Part shown: piece after piece, positions 1-11,243 of the stretch
Position numbering within the stretch: position 1 is the stretch's first letter
How the letters are laid out: every line of letters begins with the position of its first letter
Source of the DNA: Cordylochernes scorpioides
Lineage: Eukaryota > Arthropoda > Arachnida > Pseudoscorpiones > Chernetidae
Reading direction: 5' to 3'
Assembly (NCBI GenBank): GCA_030710605.1
Contig: CP092886.1
Location: forward strand, 158,031,424-158,095,423
DNA length: 64,000 bases
The notes under the pieces: model-generated
Seen by the model: only the letters and a program-made list of their open reading frames with translations
Told to the model about the DNA's origin: nothing
The model's database searches: none
Program-made: the position numbers and the translations under genes

Positions 1-41
1 AGCAAAGATATTACATTGAATATAATTCGGAACCTATAGGC

Positions 42-236
42 GTGAGGCGGTATCGTGATTGGATTAGATGGCTAGACACGCAAGGAGGGAGGCCCCCTTT
101 GACGAAGTTTTCTGCCAAGTATGATCACTGGATACCGATAGACCGCCAAAAGGGTGTGTTCCCCACATTGGAAATGTCATTGAAGATGTGCCAGCATGCA
201 GAAAAGAAAGGTCTAGGACGAGATGACGTTTCCTAA
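42..236 (+). pseudogene. Short open frame, unidentified
   Basis: A 64-codon open frame with protein-like composition (WIRWLD, RPPLTKF, DHWIPIDRQKG). It lies at the very edge of the window, so its upstream part may be cut off, and it begins with a non-ATG codon. The charged and tryptophan-rich composition looks more coding than the neighbourhood, but I cannot assign a family. It may be the end of an exon or a remnant of a mobile-element protein. Confidence 0.2.
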
Positions 237-510
237 AATTGACATTTAAGGTGATATGCCTGGACTATAGATGAGGCAGTGAAGTCCATCTAGAATATGA
301 CGCTAATTCCAGAACAAAATGTGGATGGATCGAGCTGAGGTGACGACTCCATATTAAATATACCTCTATAAATTCTTAAATGTCCACATATATTTCCACA
401 GTGAATTATACAAGTTGCACACCTATCTCATGAGCCAGGAATGTAATTATCAGACTGACAGTAAGGAATAATATAAAATTTCTAACCCAGGAACAAACAA
501 GACCCCTGAT

Positions 511-765
511 ATGCAACAAAGTCTACAAAATAATTTCCCTATCAAATTCTCAGTATATCATCATAACTCAACAGAAAACCCGGTTACAATTGGTATCATA
601 AAGGGCGAAATAACTTTGTCCTTTCCCAATCCAATGTGCACCTGTTACCACATAGACAGTGATCTTATAACCACATTTGATTTCGTTTCAGCATGTTGTG
701 AGAGAATTGAACTCATGGAAATGCAGCCTTTTAATTACTATGCCTCATACTGTATAAATACATGA
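511..765 (+). CDS. Hypothetical 84-aa ORF
   Basis: An ATG-initiated frame of 84 codons. The predicted product has four cysteines (CTC and CC pairs at about residues 43-45 and 61-62) and no membrane segment or signal peptide. No family is recognised. No splice signals or polyadenylation signal tie it to a transcript, and AT-rich DNA yields such frames by chance, so it is reported only as a possibility. Confidence 0.15.
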   Translation: MQQSLQNNFPIKFSVYHHNSTENPVTIGIIKGEITLSFPNPMCTCYHIDSDLITTFDFVSACCERIELMEMQPFNYYASYCINT

Positions 766-2333
766 AGGAAATTTCTAATAACAACCGCTAAGTGACAACC
801 AGAGCGAACTCTGAAGTAATGAGCCGAGGGGAAATTGACAGAGTTAGTGTAGACAGTTTAACTTTACGCAGGTCTACAAGGGTGAAAAGGCCCACACAGT
901 GTAAATTCTACTTAGACTGTCGCCACTAACTAGGATTTTGGAGTGTGTACGAAGAATCAACCCAATAGAATGAGAAGTTTAGAGATTTCAATCTTTTCTT
1001 CTTTAACCTTTTTTTTTTCTCGAAGTAAGACTTCATTAGGATTTTTTTTTTCTCAAACTATTTCTTGTTAAATCCCGAGTTTCAAAGACCAGTGAGAATA
1101 ATGTATACCATTGTGAATTAATTATTTAGTGTAAATCTGAAATTTTAGTTATTATCGGGAGTAATAGGTGAAGGAAGGTGTAGGAAATCACAACTTAGAG
1201 GGGGGCTATGTCTAAAACAACAAACCTAATAGGCATCCTATGGCTTGTGTTGGGTAATTCAGAAACCCTATAATCCCTGGCCTTCAGGTAGTAGCTTTGA
1301 AATAGGTTTCTAATGAGAACATGAAAGGTCAATCTCTCAGAGTGAAGTTGTGAAGTATAGGGACCCTAAGCCAGGGGTAGAAGTTAAGTAGGCCCAGACT
1401 GTAGTCGATCCTTGGAAAGCACTTGAGAATGTTAGTGTTGGGTAGTGAATCGTAAACCCTATAAATCCATCTTTCAATAGAGTGCTGAGGTAGGACTACT
1501 GCAAAGGGGGCAGACGCACGAGGAAGTAAGAAGAAAGTGACTTCACCCACGGTGGCTAGGGGAATGACTCAATCCGCTTTTATGAGGTGTCACGTTTAAT
1601 GGTCCTTTATCCGCCATTATAATTTGTGTATGTCTTTATAGAATTGTTGTGAAAAGTCGCTTAGTGTCAAGGCAAGGGCAGTTTTTGAAGTTACACTGAT
1701 TCTTTTTTTTTCTCTTGGTAGGTTAGCTTCCAGGTTATTTAGACTTGTCAACAATTATTGTTAACAATCATTTAGTGAGTATAATGAATTAATATATATA
1801 TAGAGCTTGTACAGAGGCATTTTCTTTTGAGTATTATAGGGCTTTAGTTCCCAATTTGTTTTAAGTATTATTTTATTTGATTTCACATTGTGTCCTGAAA
1901 GATGTTATTATTTGTTAGGATCTATTGATATTGATAAATGAGTATTTTGGCCTTTGTAGCAGCTTTTAACTTTAGTTTGTATGCACACCGTGAATGATAG
2001 GGGGGAGGGTGTATGAATGAATTGGTGTAATGAATGTGTAAGAAGGTTAAAAACTATTATATTGTGAGCCCAAAACACATTAGAATAGGGTTAAGGACTT
2101 TAATAGGATCGATTTTTATTTTATTTTATTTTTTATTTCGAATTTTGTTAGGACCGAGAAGCCTCAAACAGGACAACTACAACTCTATCTAGTTAGAAAA
2201 TATTCGCTCCCTTTTTGTTAGGTCCCTCGTTAGGGGTATAATTTTCCTTTGATTTTCTTTTATCTTAGTTTAGCTTGAATTCTAAGGATTGTGGATAAAT
2301 GATCCCTATCCCGACCCTCAGACTTGGAGATAG

Positions 2334-2552
2334 TGGAAGGCAAGGATCAAGCCTAATTTCCCACTCAACTCCTCCTCGCAAGAGGAAACGAAGAGGTATA
2401 GATTGAATTTTATGCAGGATGGGGGATTTGTTTTAGCCATGCCGTATAGCCTGGGGTATAACGGCGCGACCTTGGGTAACCGATCTGACACCGTAGTTTC
2501 GACGCTTTTAGCGTGGCTGGAGCGAGGGTGTTCCCGACGGGAGGTCCTGTAA
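2334..2552 (+). other. GC-rich open patch, unidentified
   Basis: A 72-codon frame opens after a TAG at 2331 and has an internal ATG at 2412. Its GC content is clearly above that of its surroundings. The internal part reads as a plausible globular segment (GYNGATLGNRSDTVV, then LLAWLERGCSRREVL and a stop). No family is recognised. It may be an exon fragment or a piece of an old element. Confidence 0.15.
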
Positions 2553-4894
2553 GATTGGCAAGTAGACAGAGATTGCCCAGTTATTCTAGACGAAGTGTTT
2601 CCGTCTATTGAATTTTTTTTTGGTACCAGTTTGATCCCCCATAGCTAGCGGAAGTTTCTTCTAATAAAGGATTCGCCCTGCCATACGTTTTGTTGGAATG
2701 AATTCGAGCATAAGACCGATTCGAGAGGCAGAATAAGTAATTATTAGGACCTTCAACGAGTTTAGACTCGTTCCATGTTAGGATAAGATTTTAAAGTATT
2801 AGTTAACTATAATGACCGCGAACGAGACGCCAGAACAAGCCAGTGAGTCAAAGTTTTAGAAGTGTTGTATTGAGGACAGTAGAATTAAGAGCAGTTATAC
2901 AGGGAGTAGAATTCTGAAGGAATTTGTAAAAGGAACCAAAATTTCAGATTGATAAAATTCAAACTTATAAGATGTAGATTTATAGGATTCAGGTCAATGA
3001 ATAGAGGGTATATTAGTAGATGAAAGTAATGTGAATTTCTTGGAAGGGGGAGGTAGCTGAACTGTACACACCCCAGAGGCAAGGTAAACGGAGCCACAAA
3101 CAAAATAGTAGAAATTGATTAGTCGCTCTGCCAAAACAGAAAAAATTCTCTTCATACGGTTGTCACCCTAGATTTAAATGGACTGTGTAGTTTAATAGAG
3201 GTCTGGGCTATGTTCCATTTGACCAAGATTCTAAATGACGTTCCCACCTGGGTTGAGAGTATTGTAACAGAGGAATCTAACACATAAGAGAAAACACACC
3301 CTCCAGTAGGATCGGGATAGACGAATATTACCCAGTGACCAACTCGTGATTCCAGACTGAATAAGATTGAAAACTTAACTGAGATACTAAACCTTGAACC
3401 TTCAGCGCACAAATATATATAATGTGTTTTCATTTTCTTTTTAAATATGTTATTATTTTATATCATATATATTATATTATAATCATATACTATTCATTTC
3501 AACAATTTTATTTCCTTTGATATTCGTGATATTAGTAATATTTACCTGCCATGTTGCGATTTTTTTTAACATGTTGTCGTGGCTTATTCTTCCCTCAAGG
3601 CATGATCTATTTTATCCTTATTGTCTTTTATCCGCCTTACTTGTATATGTATATATATTTTGTCATCATATATAATTTTGTAGTAGTTTTCTTTATCATC
3701 TATCATGGGATGATTTTTTATCATATTTAATCACTATCTGCATGATACGTGTTTTCTTCAATATATATATTATACCCATCATATAACATGGAAGGATTCA
3801 TTTTATCATTACATATTTCGTGCCTTATTTAATAATTACTTTCACAATTTGTTTTCTGTAATTTTTTTTTATTTAGCAAAAGTCATCATGTCATAGGCTA
3901 ATCATTATATACCAAGATATTTCTTTCAGCTAACTATAATTATCCTTTCCTTTGATTGTATATATATAACTATACCACACGAATGTCTTGATTGGTACTT
4001 AAATAAAGATACTGGCATGTTTTAGGAGTTGGACTAGTCAGTTATTTCTAAACGACTTCTTGGCGCCCAATATTTTTAAATATAATATGTAATAGGGAAA
4101 TGTTCTAACTGTATTGTTAACAGAAAGAAGGTAGCAATGAAACCAGCACACCAAGAGGCAAGGATGAGGTGAGAGGACTTACCACAAGGATGGCCTACTC
4201 CTCAAGGCCAAAGAAGAAAGTGGAAGGGTGGTATATATATGCCCATAAATGGTGAGACAGATGACCTTGCTTACTTCCATACATATGATATGACTGTCCC
4301 CCATAACCTATGTTGATAACAGTATGCTGACAGAATAATAACACATAAAAACCCCTTTGCCATGATGCGCAATGCCCACTAATGTTCGGAATAATAAACA
4401 TCTAGAATGGCATACCATCATTTTGACTAGCCTTATCTTCCCTATAGGTTTCGGTACATCTGGCTTCACCTAGAAATGGAAAATGCATTTTGCTAGAAAT
4501 GGGCCTGCTTTCATAGTAACTGATGAAAGGCAGATGAATAATGAATAGCACAAACGCATTTGTCCATTACTTGGCAGGGGGAGGATTGTTGGGGCACGTT
4601 TTTGTAACCATACCCCAACAGAAGGCGTATGTATAATCAACATATAATGGATACATGGCTTCCCTCCCACATAGACTTATAGACCACCTTTTTGCCCAGA
4701 AACCTAGACAATTGATGACACCAGACTTCCATGCCGAAAGCTGATGCCTGGTGAAGAAGACACCAGTGACATCCAGAGACATCCGCGCTGGAAGCTGTTG
4801 TTCCATATGTACATATATTCCCCTCACCAAAAATTTAGGTAAAGGTGACCAGAAGAAATGGAGAAGGAAGATTTCTAAAAGACTAAGCCTTATA

Positions 4895-5180
4895 AATATC
4901 CTTCCCGAAAAAAGGAAGCATCACATTACAGTCCAGGTAAAAGGGGCCTGGGTCGATTTTTAGCCAAGACGGGGGGGGCGATATATATACCGTCCCGAGA
5001 AAAGGGAGGATCGTATTACAGCCCATGTGGAGGAGGCCTGGGGTCTGATGAAATTTTACACTATTGCCGTGGCTGTTTCTCTCTTTAGATTTTTTTTGTT
5101 TTGGTAATACTATATGTTCTATTTTGATGGGAGAGGCCTGGGACGTCTGTGAAATCGTATACTGGAGCCGTTGGCCATTT
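4895..5180 (+). repeat. Degenerate local repeats in upstream region
   Basis: A block of about 50 bp around 4901-4950 (CCCGAAAAAAGGAAG, then TTACAGTCCAGG, then GGCCTGGG) recurs in diverged form at 4991-5042. The following module (GGCCTGGGGTCTGATGAAAT, then TGCCGTGGCTGTTT) at 5030-5078 recurs at about 5132-5180 and again at about 6097-6150. The copies are degenerate and direct. They may be LTR or promoter repeats of an unrecognised element. Confidence 0.45.
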
Positions 5181-5371
5181 TGATTGGTGTTTCTTTCGGC
5201 GAATGAAAATGCCAGCCAATAGAAACTTTGGCGCGGCCAGCGAATGAAAACGGAGAGAGACAAGAATAAAAGAGGGTTTCTTTGCCAAAAGGCAGATTCA
5301 ATCTGAGTCGCTCAGTGAGAGGACAGTCTTCAGTCGGGAGACCAGACCTTTGCCGGCACTTTCGAGAAAAG
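5180..5371 (+). promoter_or_regulatory. Candidate promoter and first noncoding exon
   Basis: The block contains an inverted CCAAT box (ATTGG, about 5183), a direct CCAAT box (5216-5220), an E2F-like TTTGGCGC (about 5227-5234) and a TATA-like AATAAAAG (5265-5272). Arthropod initiator-like TCAGT motifs follow at 5312 and 5330. The block ends at a consensus splice donor, AAAAG|GTAAGC (donor at 5372). Two GCGAATGAAAA repeats flank the E2F-like site. Together this resembles a cell-cycle-type promoter with a short first exon, or the R/U5 part of an LTR. No downstream coding exon was found before the Ty3 element at 6414. Confidence 0.35.
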
Positions 5372-5372
5372 G

Positions 5373-6400
5373 TAAGCCATTTGTCATTATGACTTAGCGC
5401 CCCCCCTTTTTGTGTAGTAACCAACCTAGATTTCGCATGGGCCCTAAAGGGCTTTAAGTAACCTCAGGTCACCTCTATCTAGATTACTATGTAAATAGCA
5501 TATCTCGTCAGTATAGACATGTTCCCAAATTTTAATTTATTTAAATAAATATCTAGAGAAATTTTCTTGTTTCCTCTCATACATATTTCATTCCTTTTGC
5601 TTTATGGTACTACCCCCCACACCTTAATTTCACAAATTGTACTAAATATAGAACTACCGACTCTGTTCGAATAGAGTTGTGTACTATATCTTTGCTGTGA
5701 TATATTGACACAGCAACAGTTGCAAATTACGACTTTATTAGGGCTACTTTGAGGGTATCTATCTGTCAGGTTTTAGTAATGTTTGTACTTTTATGTGTTT
5801 CAGTGCGTTATTCCATCATATTTACCATTATACCATATTTTCTGATTCCTCGGGCTATTGTTACGCTTGTTAGGAGGGTACGGCATGATGCAAACAGATT
5901 TGTATGTTTGACTATTGTTTGTGTTATTTGGGCTATAAAAATGCCTTAATATGAATCTATTTACAGTTGATCTGTAGAAATTATAGAGATCTGTTGCTAT
6001 AATTTTCCTCTATGAAATAGCTCCCAGCGTCTTCAGTGGGTTGCTAAACCTCCAGAAGGAGTCTTTTATAGATTGCCCAATTTAATAACGATTTCATGGG
6101 TTGTCTGATGAAATTGTATACTAGTGTCGTGGCTGTTTCCATCTTTAGACCATTGTTCTGACAATATTATATGCTCGATCCCTGCTTTAGCTCAACTCTT
6201 AATCAATTACAGAGTTTCCCCCCCTTTTTTTATTTTATTTATTCTGTTTGCACAAATTGCATTACATGTGATGATGTAAAGACATATGTCGATAGTGCAT
6301 CATTGACAGCTGTGCTGCTATTATACAACATTAAGGTCTTGCTGCGGGTTATATACATGGGGTTGTTGGCCTAAATTGCTATATATATATACTTAAGTAA
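5373..6400. other. Intergenic or intronic stretch without recognised gene
   Basis: This is AT-rich sequence with short random frames only. At 6097-6180 it carries the third diverged copy of the TCTGATGAAAT / GTGGCTGTTTC module seen at 5030 and 5132. Nothing else is recognised. Confidence 0.5.
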
Positions 6401-6413
6401 GGACTTTAATAAG

Positions 6414-8807
6414 TCACATCGTGTATCCTCCCTTTTCATCTATCCAAACCGGGAACGCAACAATTTCACTACCAGTAAACTGAGGTCCATTATCAGATAC
6501 AAGTTCCTCCAGACCATAGGAAGAAAAAAGTCGCCGTAGTTGCTCAATGGTTTTGCGTGTGGTGGTCTCTCTCATTGGGATGGCTTCGATCCACTTCGAA
6601 TGACTATCTACTACTATTAATAAATTAATGTTTTCCTTATTTGCAAAATCAATGTGGATTCTTTGCCAAGGTCTGGTTGACCATCTCCAGGGTTGCCATT
6701 TTCCTTTATTTGGCCCATCCTGGGATTGCTGACAGCTTCTGCACTTATTTACCAAAAACTCGATTTGGGTATCTAGATTTGGCCACCAAAAATGTGATCT
6801 TGCTACAGCCTTCATTTTGTTCATACCGGAATGAGTCTCATGAAGACAGTTCAACATTTTTATTCTGAGAGATGGTGGAATGACAACTCTCATTCCCCAA
6901 ACCAAACACTCCCCATCTACAGTTAGCTCAAGTTTCCTTTGAAAATAAGGTCTGAGGTGATCAGCCACCTTTTCAGACCAGCCTTGCTGAGTATAAAATT
7001 TGGCCAATGAGAGCACTTCGTCTTTTTCAGTTTCCGTGGCAATTTCCTCCGCTGTGATCGGCAATTCTTCCACATAGGATAAAGCATAGACATTATTTAA
7101 TCTTGGAATTTCTTCACAGCCCACAGGAAAACGTGACAGAAGATCTGCATTCCCATGGTCTTGAGTTCTTCGAAATTTAATATCGTAAATATAAGCTGAC
7201 AAAATAAGCGCCCAACGCTGCAATCTTGAAGTAGATAAGGTGGGGATTCATGATCTTGAGCCCAAAATGGTCACCAATGGCTTATGGTCTGTAATAAGAA
7301 TAAATTTTCTTCCATAAATAAATTGATGAAACTTGGTAACTCCATAAATAATGGCTAGAGCCTCCTTCTCAATCTGAGAATAATTTTGTTCTGCTTCCGA
7401 TAAAGTCCGTGAGGCAAACATAATCGGTCTCTCCTGGCCTTCTATAATATGTGACAACACAGCGCCCACTCCAATCTGCGATGCATCAGTGGCCAAACAC
7501 AATGGCAAAGTCGCATCATAAGGGACTAGCACCCTCTCAGAGGTAATGCTATTCTTGCACTTGTCAATGGCCTCTCCACATTCCTTTGTCCAAACCCAAG
7601 GACGTTTTTTGTGAAGAAGCTCATGAAGAGGCTTCAAAAGCTCTGGCAAATTGGGTATGAACTTCCCATAAAAGTTTACCAAACCAAGAAATGACCTTAA
7701 TTCAGAGATATTCGTAGGCGTTTTGGCCTTCTGTATTGCTTGTACCTTATGATCTAAAGGTCTGATGCCCTCTTCCGTGACAAGATGTCCTAAATATTCA
7801 ATTTCTTTTTGCAAAAATAGGCATTTTTCTTTCTTTAGTTTGATATTATACTTCGCCAAGCGAGCAAATATAGTCTTCAACAACGCCAGATGTTCTTCAA
7901 TTGATGCTGTGGCTATAAGGACATCATCAATATAACAAATTACGCCTCCTATACCCGACAAAACCCTATCCATTATAGATTGAAAATAACTGGGCGCATT
8001 TGCCAATCCAAATGGCATTCTCTTAAACCTGAAAAGCCCTTTATGAGTATTTATCGTTAGTAACGGTCGGGTGCCTGGGTCCACCTCTAATTGCAGATAA
8101 GCGTTCCTCAAGTCCAATTTAGAAAAGTATTTTCCCTTTGCCAATGTGGAGAATAAATCTTGCTGTGTGGGAAGGGGATAGGCCGCAGTGTCCAAATATT
8201 TATTTAGAGTTACCTTGAAGTCGCAGCAAATTCTGATCTCTTTATTTTTCTTCGGCACTACAACCACTGGAGTGGCCCATTTACTGCTCGCCACCTCACA
8301 TAGATAACCCTTAGCCACCATTTTGTCTAATGCTTCAGTAACTGCTGGCTTAATGGCGAAAGGCACCGGACGAGCCCTATGGAAAATTGGATTCACATCA
8401 CACATGTTTACTGAAAATGTGAAACCTTTTATTGGTTCAGTTGTCTCCACAAATAGGGCTTGATTTTCCTTCAAAATTTCCTCAATGGTAATTTCCACAG
8501 GCATATGTTTTACCGCGAAACAGCCCAATTTCAATCTATTTATCCATTCTCTTCCCATCAAAGCCCTCTTTTCTCCTTTCACCACCAACGCTCTAAGTTT
8601 GTAAGTAATATCTTGACACTCCACTTTGACATTGATTTTACCCAGAATGGGTACCAAGGTACCATCACAAGTTCTTACAATAATACTCGCTTTTTCCAAT
8701 TTCAAGTGTTGAAGACTATTTTTAAAATCCTTTTCTGATATCAGTGTTAGACCACTACCTGTATCCATTTCAAATTTAATAAAGTTTCCTTCTACTTTTA
8801 ACTCCAT
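6414..8807 (-). pseudogene. pol: Ty3 copy 1 Pol with internal stop and truncated integrase
   Basis: Pol opens with an aspartic protease (EMDTGSG near residues 13-19). A reverse transcriptase follows with the catalytic CYIDDVLI at about residue 290, then RNase H beginning ATDASQIGVG at about residue 440. An in-frame TGA at 7248-7250 interrupts the RNase H/integrase junction. The same frame then continues into integrase, with a zinc-binding HETHSGMNKMK and CRSC, a first catalytic D in HIDFA and a second in SDNGPQF. The reading ends with unrelated residues at 6414, so the final catalytic glutamate and the chromatin-targeting tail are missing. Confidence 0.9.
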
Positions 8808-8847
8808 CAGATAGGGAGGGTCACTTGAGGCAAAATTAATTTTATAT

Positions 8848-9648
8848 TCAGGTCACGCTTATAATTTTCTGGACATACTCTTCCTCCTCTTCTTGGTCTC
8901 CTATCTGATGTATATTTCCCGGCTGATTCTGATGTTGCCTTAGATTTCTTCTACTGCTCCAACATATTGAGGCAATGTGTCCTTTTTTATTACACTTAAA
9001 GCATATCGCCTCCTTAAATCTACATAGTTCTTTATGCTGTTTACCACAATGTTTACATTTGCCATTCTGGAAATTTGATTCAACCTTGCGTTCCATCCTC
9101 AACTTATCTACACAATCTTCACCCTGCTCCAAGTGAAATAATTTTGTATTTTTCTCGGCCGCTTCCATAGATAATGCTATCTCAATTACTTTAGCTAAAG
9201 AAATGTCGCCCTCCGACAAAATTCTATTTTGTATTTTGGCATTATATAATCCACAAACCATTTTATCACGTAAAGAATCCTCCAGAAAAATTCCAAAGTT
9301 GCATGAGGAAGCCAAACGCTTAATTTCCACCAAGTAATCCGAGATGCTTTCTTCCTTTAATTGCATTCTTTAAAAAAAAATGAACCTCTCTACTACAATT
9401 GAGCGCTTTGGAGAGAAGTGCCTTTTCAAGATATCTATTAGGTTATCAAAAGTTTTATCTTTAGGTAGAATAGGACTGCACAAATTCTTCAAAACACCAT
9501 ATGTTTTACTTCCCATGAGGGTTAGGAGATAAGCCTTTTTCTTCTCATCCCCTGCCTCCTCCAATATGAGAAACTGTTCCAATCGTTCATAAAACGTTTC
9601 AAAAGTTTCAGTTTCCTCATTATATTCCTTAAATTGGTAACTAGCCAT
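8848..9648 (-). pseudogene. gag: Ty3 copy 1 Gag, frameshifted
   Basis: Gag starts at the ATG at 9648 (MASYQF). It breaks at a run of nine T residues (- strand, about 9369-9377), where the frame shifts, and continues in the frame at 9366-8848. The C-terminal part carries nucleocapsid zinc knuckles: a diverged CKHCGKQHKELC and a canonical CFKCNKKGHIASIC. Gag would package the element RNA in cytoplasmic particles. It ends just before the pol frame. The frameshift at a homopolymer could be a real lesion or a sequencing error. Confidence 0.85.
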
Positions 9649-9900
9649 TTTTTTCACTCTTTCTTAAATTTGCATCCTAAAACTTTGCAATTTGTGTCTT
9701 TTAAAATTTACTTTCAATTATATGCAAAAAAATCAAAGATATTCTCTAAAAATATTTACTTCAAAATTCGAGGGTACTTACTCTTATATCCCCGTCGCCA
9801 AATGCAACATCTTCGTACACATTTATTTTTAGCAAATCTTTATTGTCTTAGTAAAGTCTGATACAGCCTTTTATTGTTTATTTTCGAAACGCCAAAAAGT

Positions 9901-11000
9901 GACAAAAACAAATCAAAAAGGGATGATGATAAACTGCGTCTTGCAGATTAACATTTTCATAGAAACATATATATATACATATTTATTGCTAGCTATATAT
10001 CAGTTTCTAGCAAATAAAATTTTTGAAATAACTTTTCGCCTAAAAATAATCAAGATAAATATTCTAATTTATCTGTTATAATTCAACAATCTGTTCTAAA
10101 TATTGTCATGATGATACAATGATTTTATAATGTAGAAAATTAGGAAAGACAAAATTCAGGATGACACAGCAATTTATTTGAGACAAGAATAATGATACAA
10201 TACCAAGGCAAGATACTATTCCTTTAACTTCCAATTACCGAGAGAACCAATTAATATTGATTTTATTCATCTTATCGAGTATTTTTCAAGGGACCAGAAA
10301 AAATGTTCACTTTATCGAGAGATTCTTTAGACAAACCTTTACTTGGAATAAATAGAGGGGAGCATGTGTGTAACAATATACAGACTTTACTGTAATGAAA
10401 ACCGCTGAGAGGGATCACCAATGATGAGCCAAGTCCTCTCATTGAACCACTTTTATCTTTGAAGTAAGGTCTGTATAGAGATAATATTTAATGATATATT
10501 AAAAAAAAAAAACCTTGCCAGAGGAAATTTAATTGAAACAAATATTTATATAAATTTGGGATAAGCAAATATATTGAAGTAACCTAACAGTAAATTATCA
10601 AAAAGGACTATAGAAACAAATGAAAGCAAGAAAATACAAAAGAGAGGGAAAATTTGCCCTAACCAAACAACTTTGATGCATTTGTCCAACCTTTGGCTAA
10701 AGTCAGTGGATTGTAGCATGACGTTTATTGGGTTAAAGAAAGACAATTGATTTAACACATCGTTAAATTATATATTCATATATATTGAATAAAAATGAAC
10801 TCTCATGCTAATGAAATCTATAAATTTATTGAAATTTATTAGCATTAAACATGGGTAGAGAAATATATATATAATTATATATGAAGATGTTAACTATAAT
10901 TTTTAAAGTTTCAGATAAAACTGATTTTTGGCAATGAAAATATAATAAATATTTGAACAAAAATTACAAAGGTTTCATTTATAAAGCTCATATATTTCTT
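9901..11000. other. AT-rich intergenic DNA
   Basis: This lies between the Ty3 remnant and the TM9SF3 promoter region. It holds poly-A and poly-T tracts and AT dinucleotide runs, but no recognisable gene, RNA or terminal repeats. Confidence 0.5.
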
Positions 11001-11029
11001 TTTTTTTTTTCTTCAATAAAAAAAAAAAA

Positions 11030-11168
11030 TTGGTAACATTTTTCAGGGCGGCCCTCTCGTCATTTTGTTAACTTATCGTACTCTAGCTTTTTAGCTAATA
11101 CAGTGACGTGGCTTCAAAAGAATATCCGATAAAAGCATTTAATTTTCGAATGACATTACATATTTAGA
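11030..11168 (+). promoter_or_regulatory. TM9SF3: TM9SF3 5' flank and 5' UTR
   Basis: The 140 bases before the start codon are richer in GC than their surroundings. They include TGACGTGG at 11104-11111, which matches the CREB/ATF and XBP1-type (unfolded-protein-response element) core. No clear TATA box is seen at a usable distance. The transcription start is not determined. A secretory-pathway gene under such an element would make sense, but one eight-base match is weak evidence. Confidence 0.35.
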
Positions 11169-11243
11169 ATGAAGCTTTTATTTAGCCTACTTTTTTTATG
11201 TTTATTGTTTCGCAAGAGCGAAAGCGACGAACATTCTCACATT
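11169..11243 (+). CDS. TM9SF3: TM9SF3 exon 1 (residues 1-25)
   Basis: The start ATG opens a leucine- and phenylalanine-rich signal peptide ([14 protein letters not shown]), followed by DEHSHI. The exon ends in phase 0 at the donor ATT|GTAAGT. The DEHSH tail matches the DEHEH found at the mature N-terminus of TM9SF3 proteins, which supports the join to exon 2. Confidence 0.9.

Larger units (their letters stand above)
1..4890. other. Unassigned 5' region, no recognisable gene
   Basis: This stretch is less AT-rich than most of the window and contains only short open frames. I recognise no protein domain in it. The longest frames of any interest are at 42-236, 511-765 and 2334-2552, listed separately. 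A long frame without stops also runs on the + strand around 3160-3290, but it has no start, splice context or motif that I can name. Poly-T and AT-dinucleotide tracts are common at 3430-4000. It could be an old degraded mobile element or intergenic DNA. Confidence 0.5.
6414..9900 (-). mobile_element. Decayed Ty3/gypsy retrotransposon, copy 1
   Basis: A Ty3-type element on the - strand in the order gag, protease, reverse transcriptase, RNase H, integrase. Upstream of gag, on the - strand at about 9790-9803, lies a TGGCGACGGGG primer-binding-site-like sequence following what is probably the 5' LTR (about 9803-9900). The same TGGCGACG motif follows the LTR of the second Ty3 copy at 53818, so the two are probably related. 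The integrase is cut off after its second catalytic aspartate and no 3' LTR is seen. A homopolymer frameshift in gag and a stop in pol make this copy inactive. Confidence 0.9.

Noticed and set aside
4567..5424. Cluster of 60-126 codon - strand frames around 4567-5424
   Set aside because: They overlap one another in different phases across a promoter-like and repeat-rich block, with no recognised motif or splice support.
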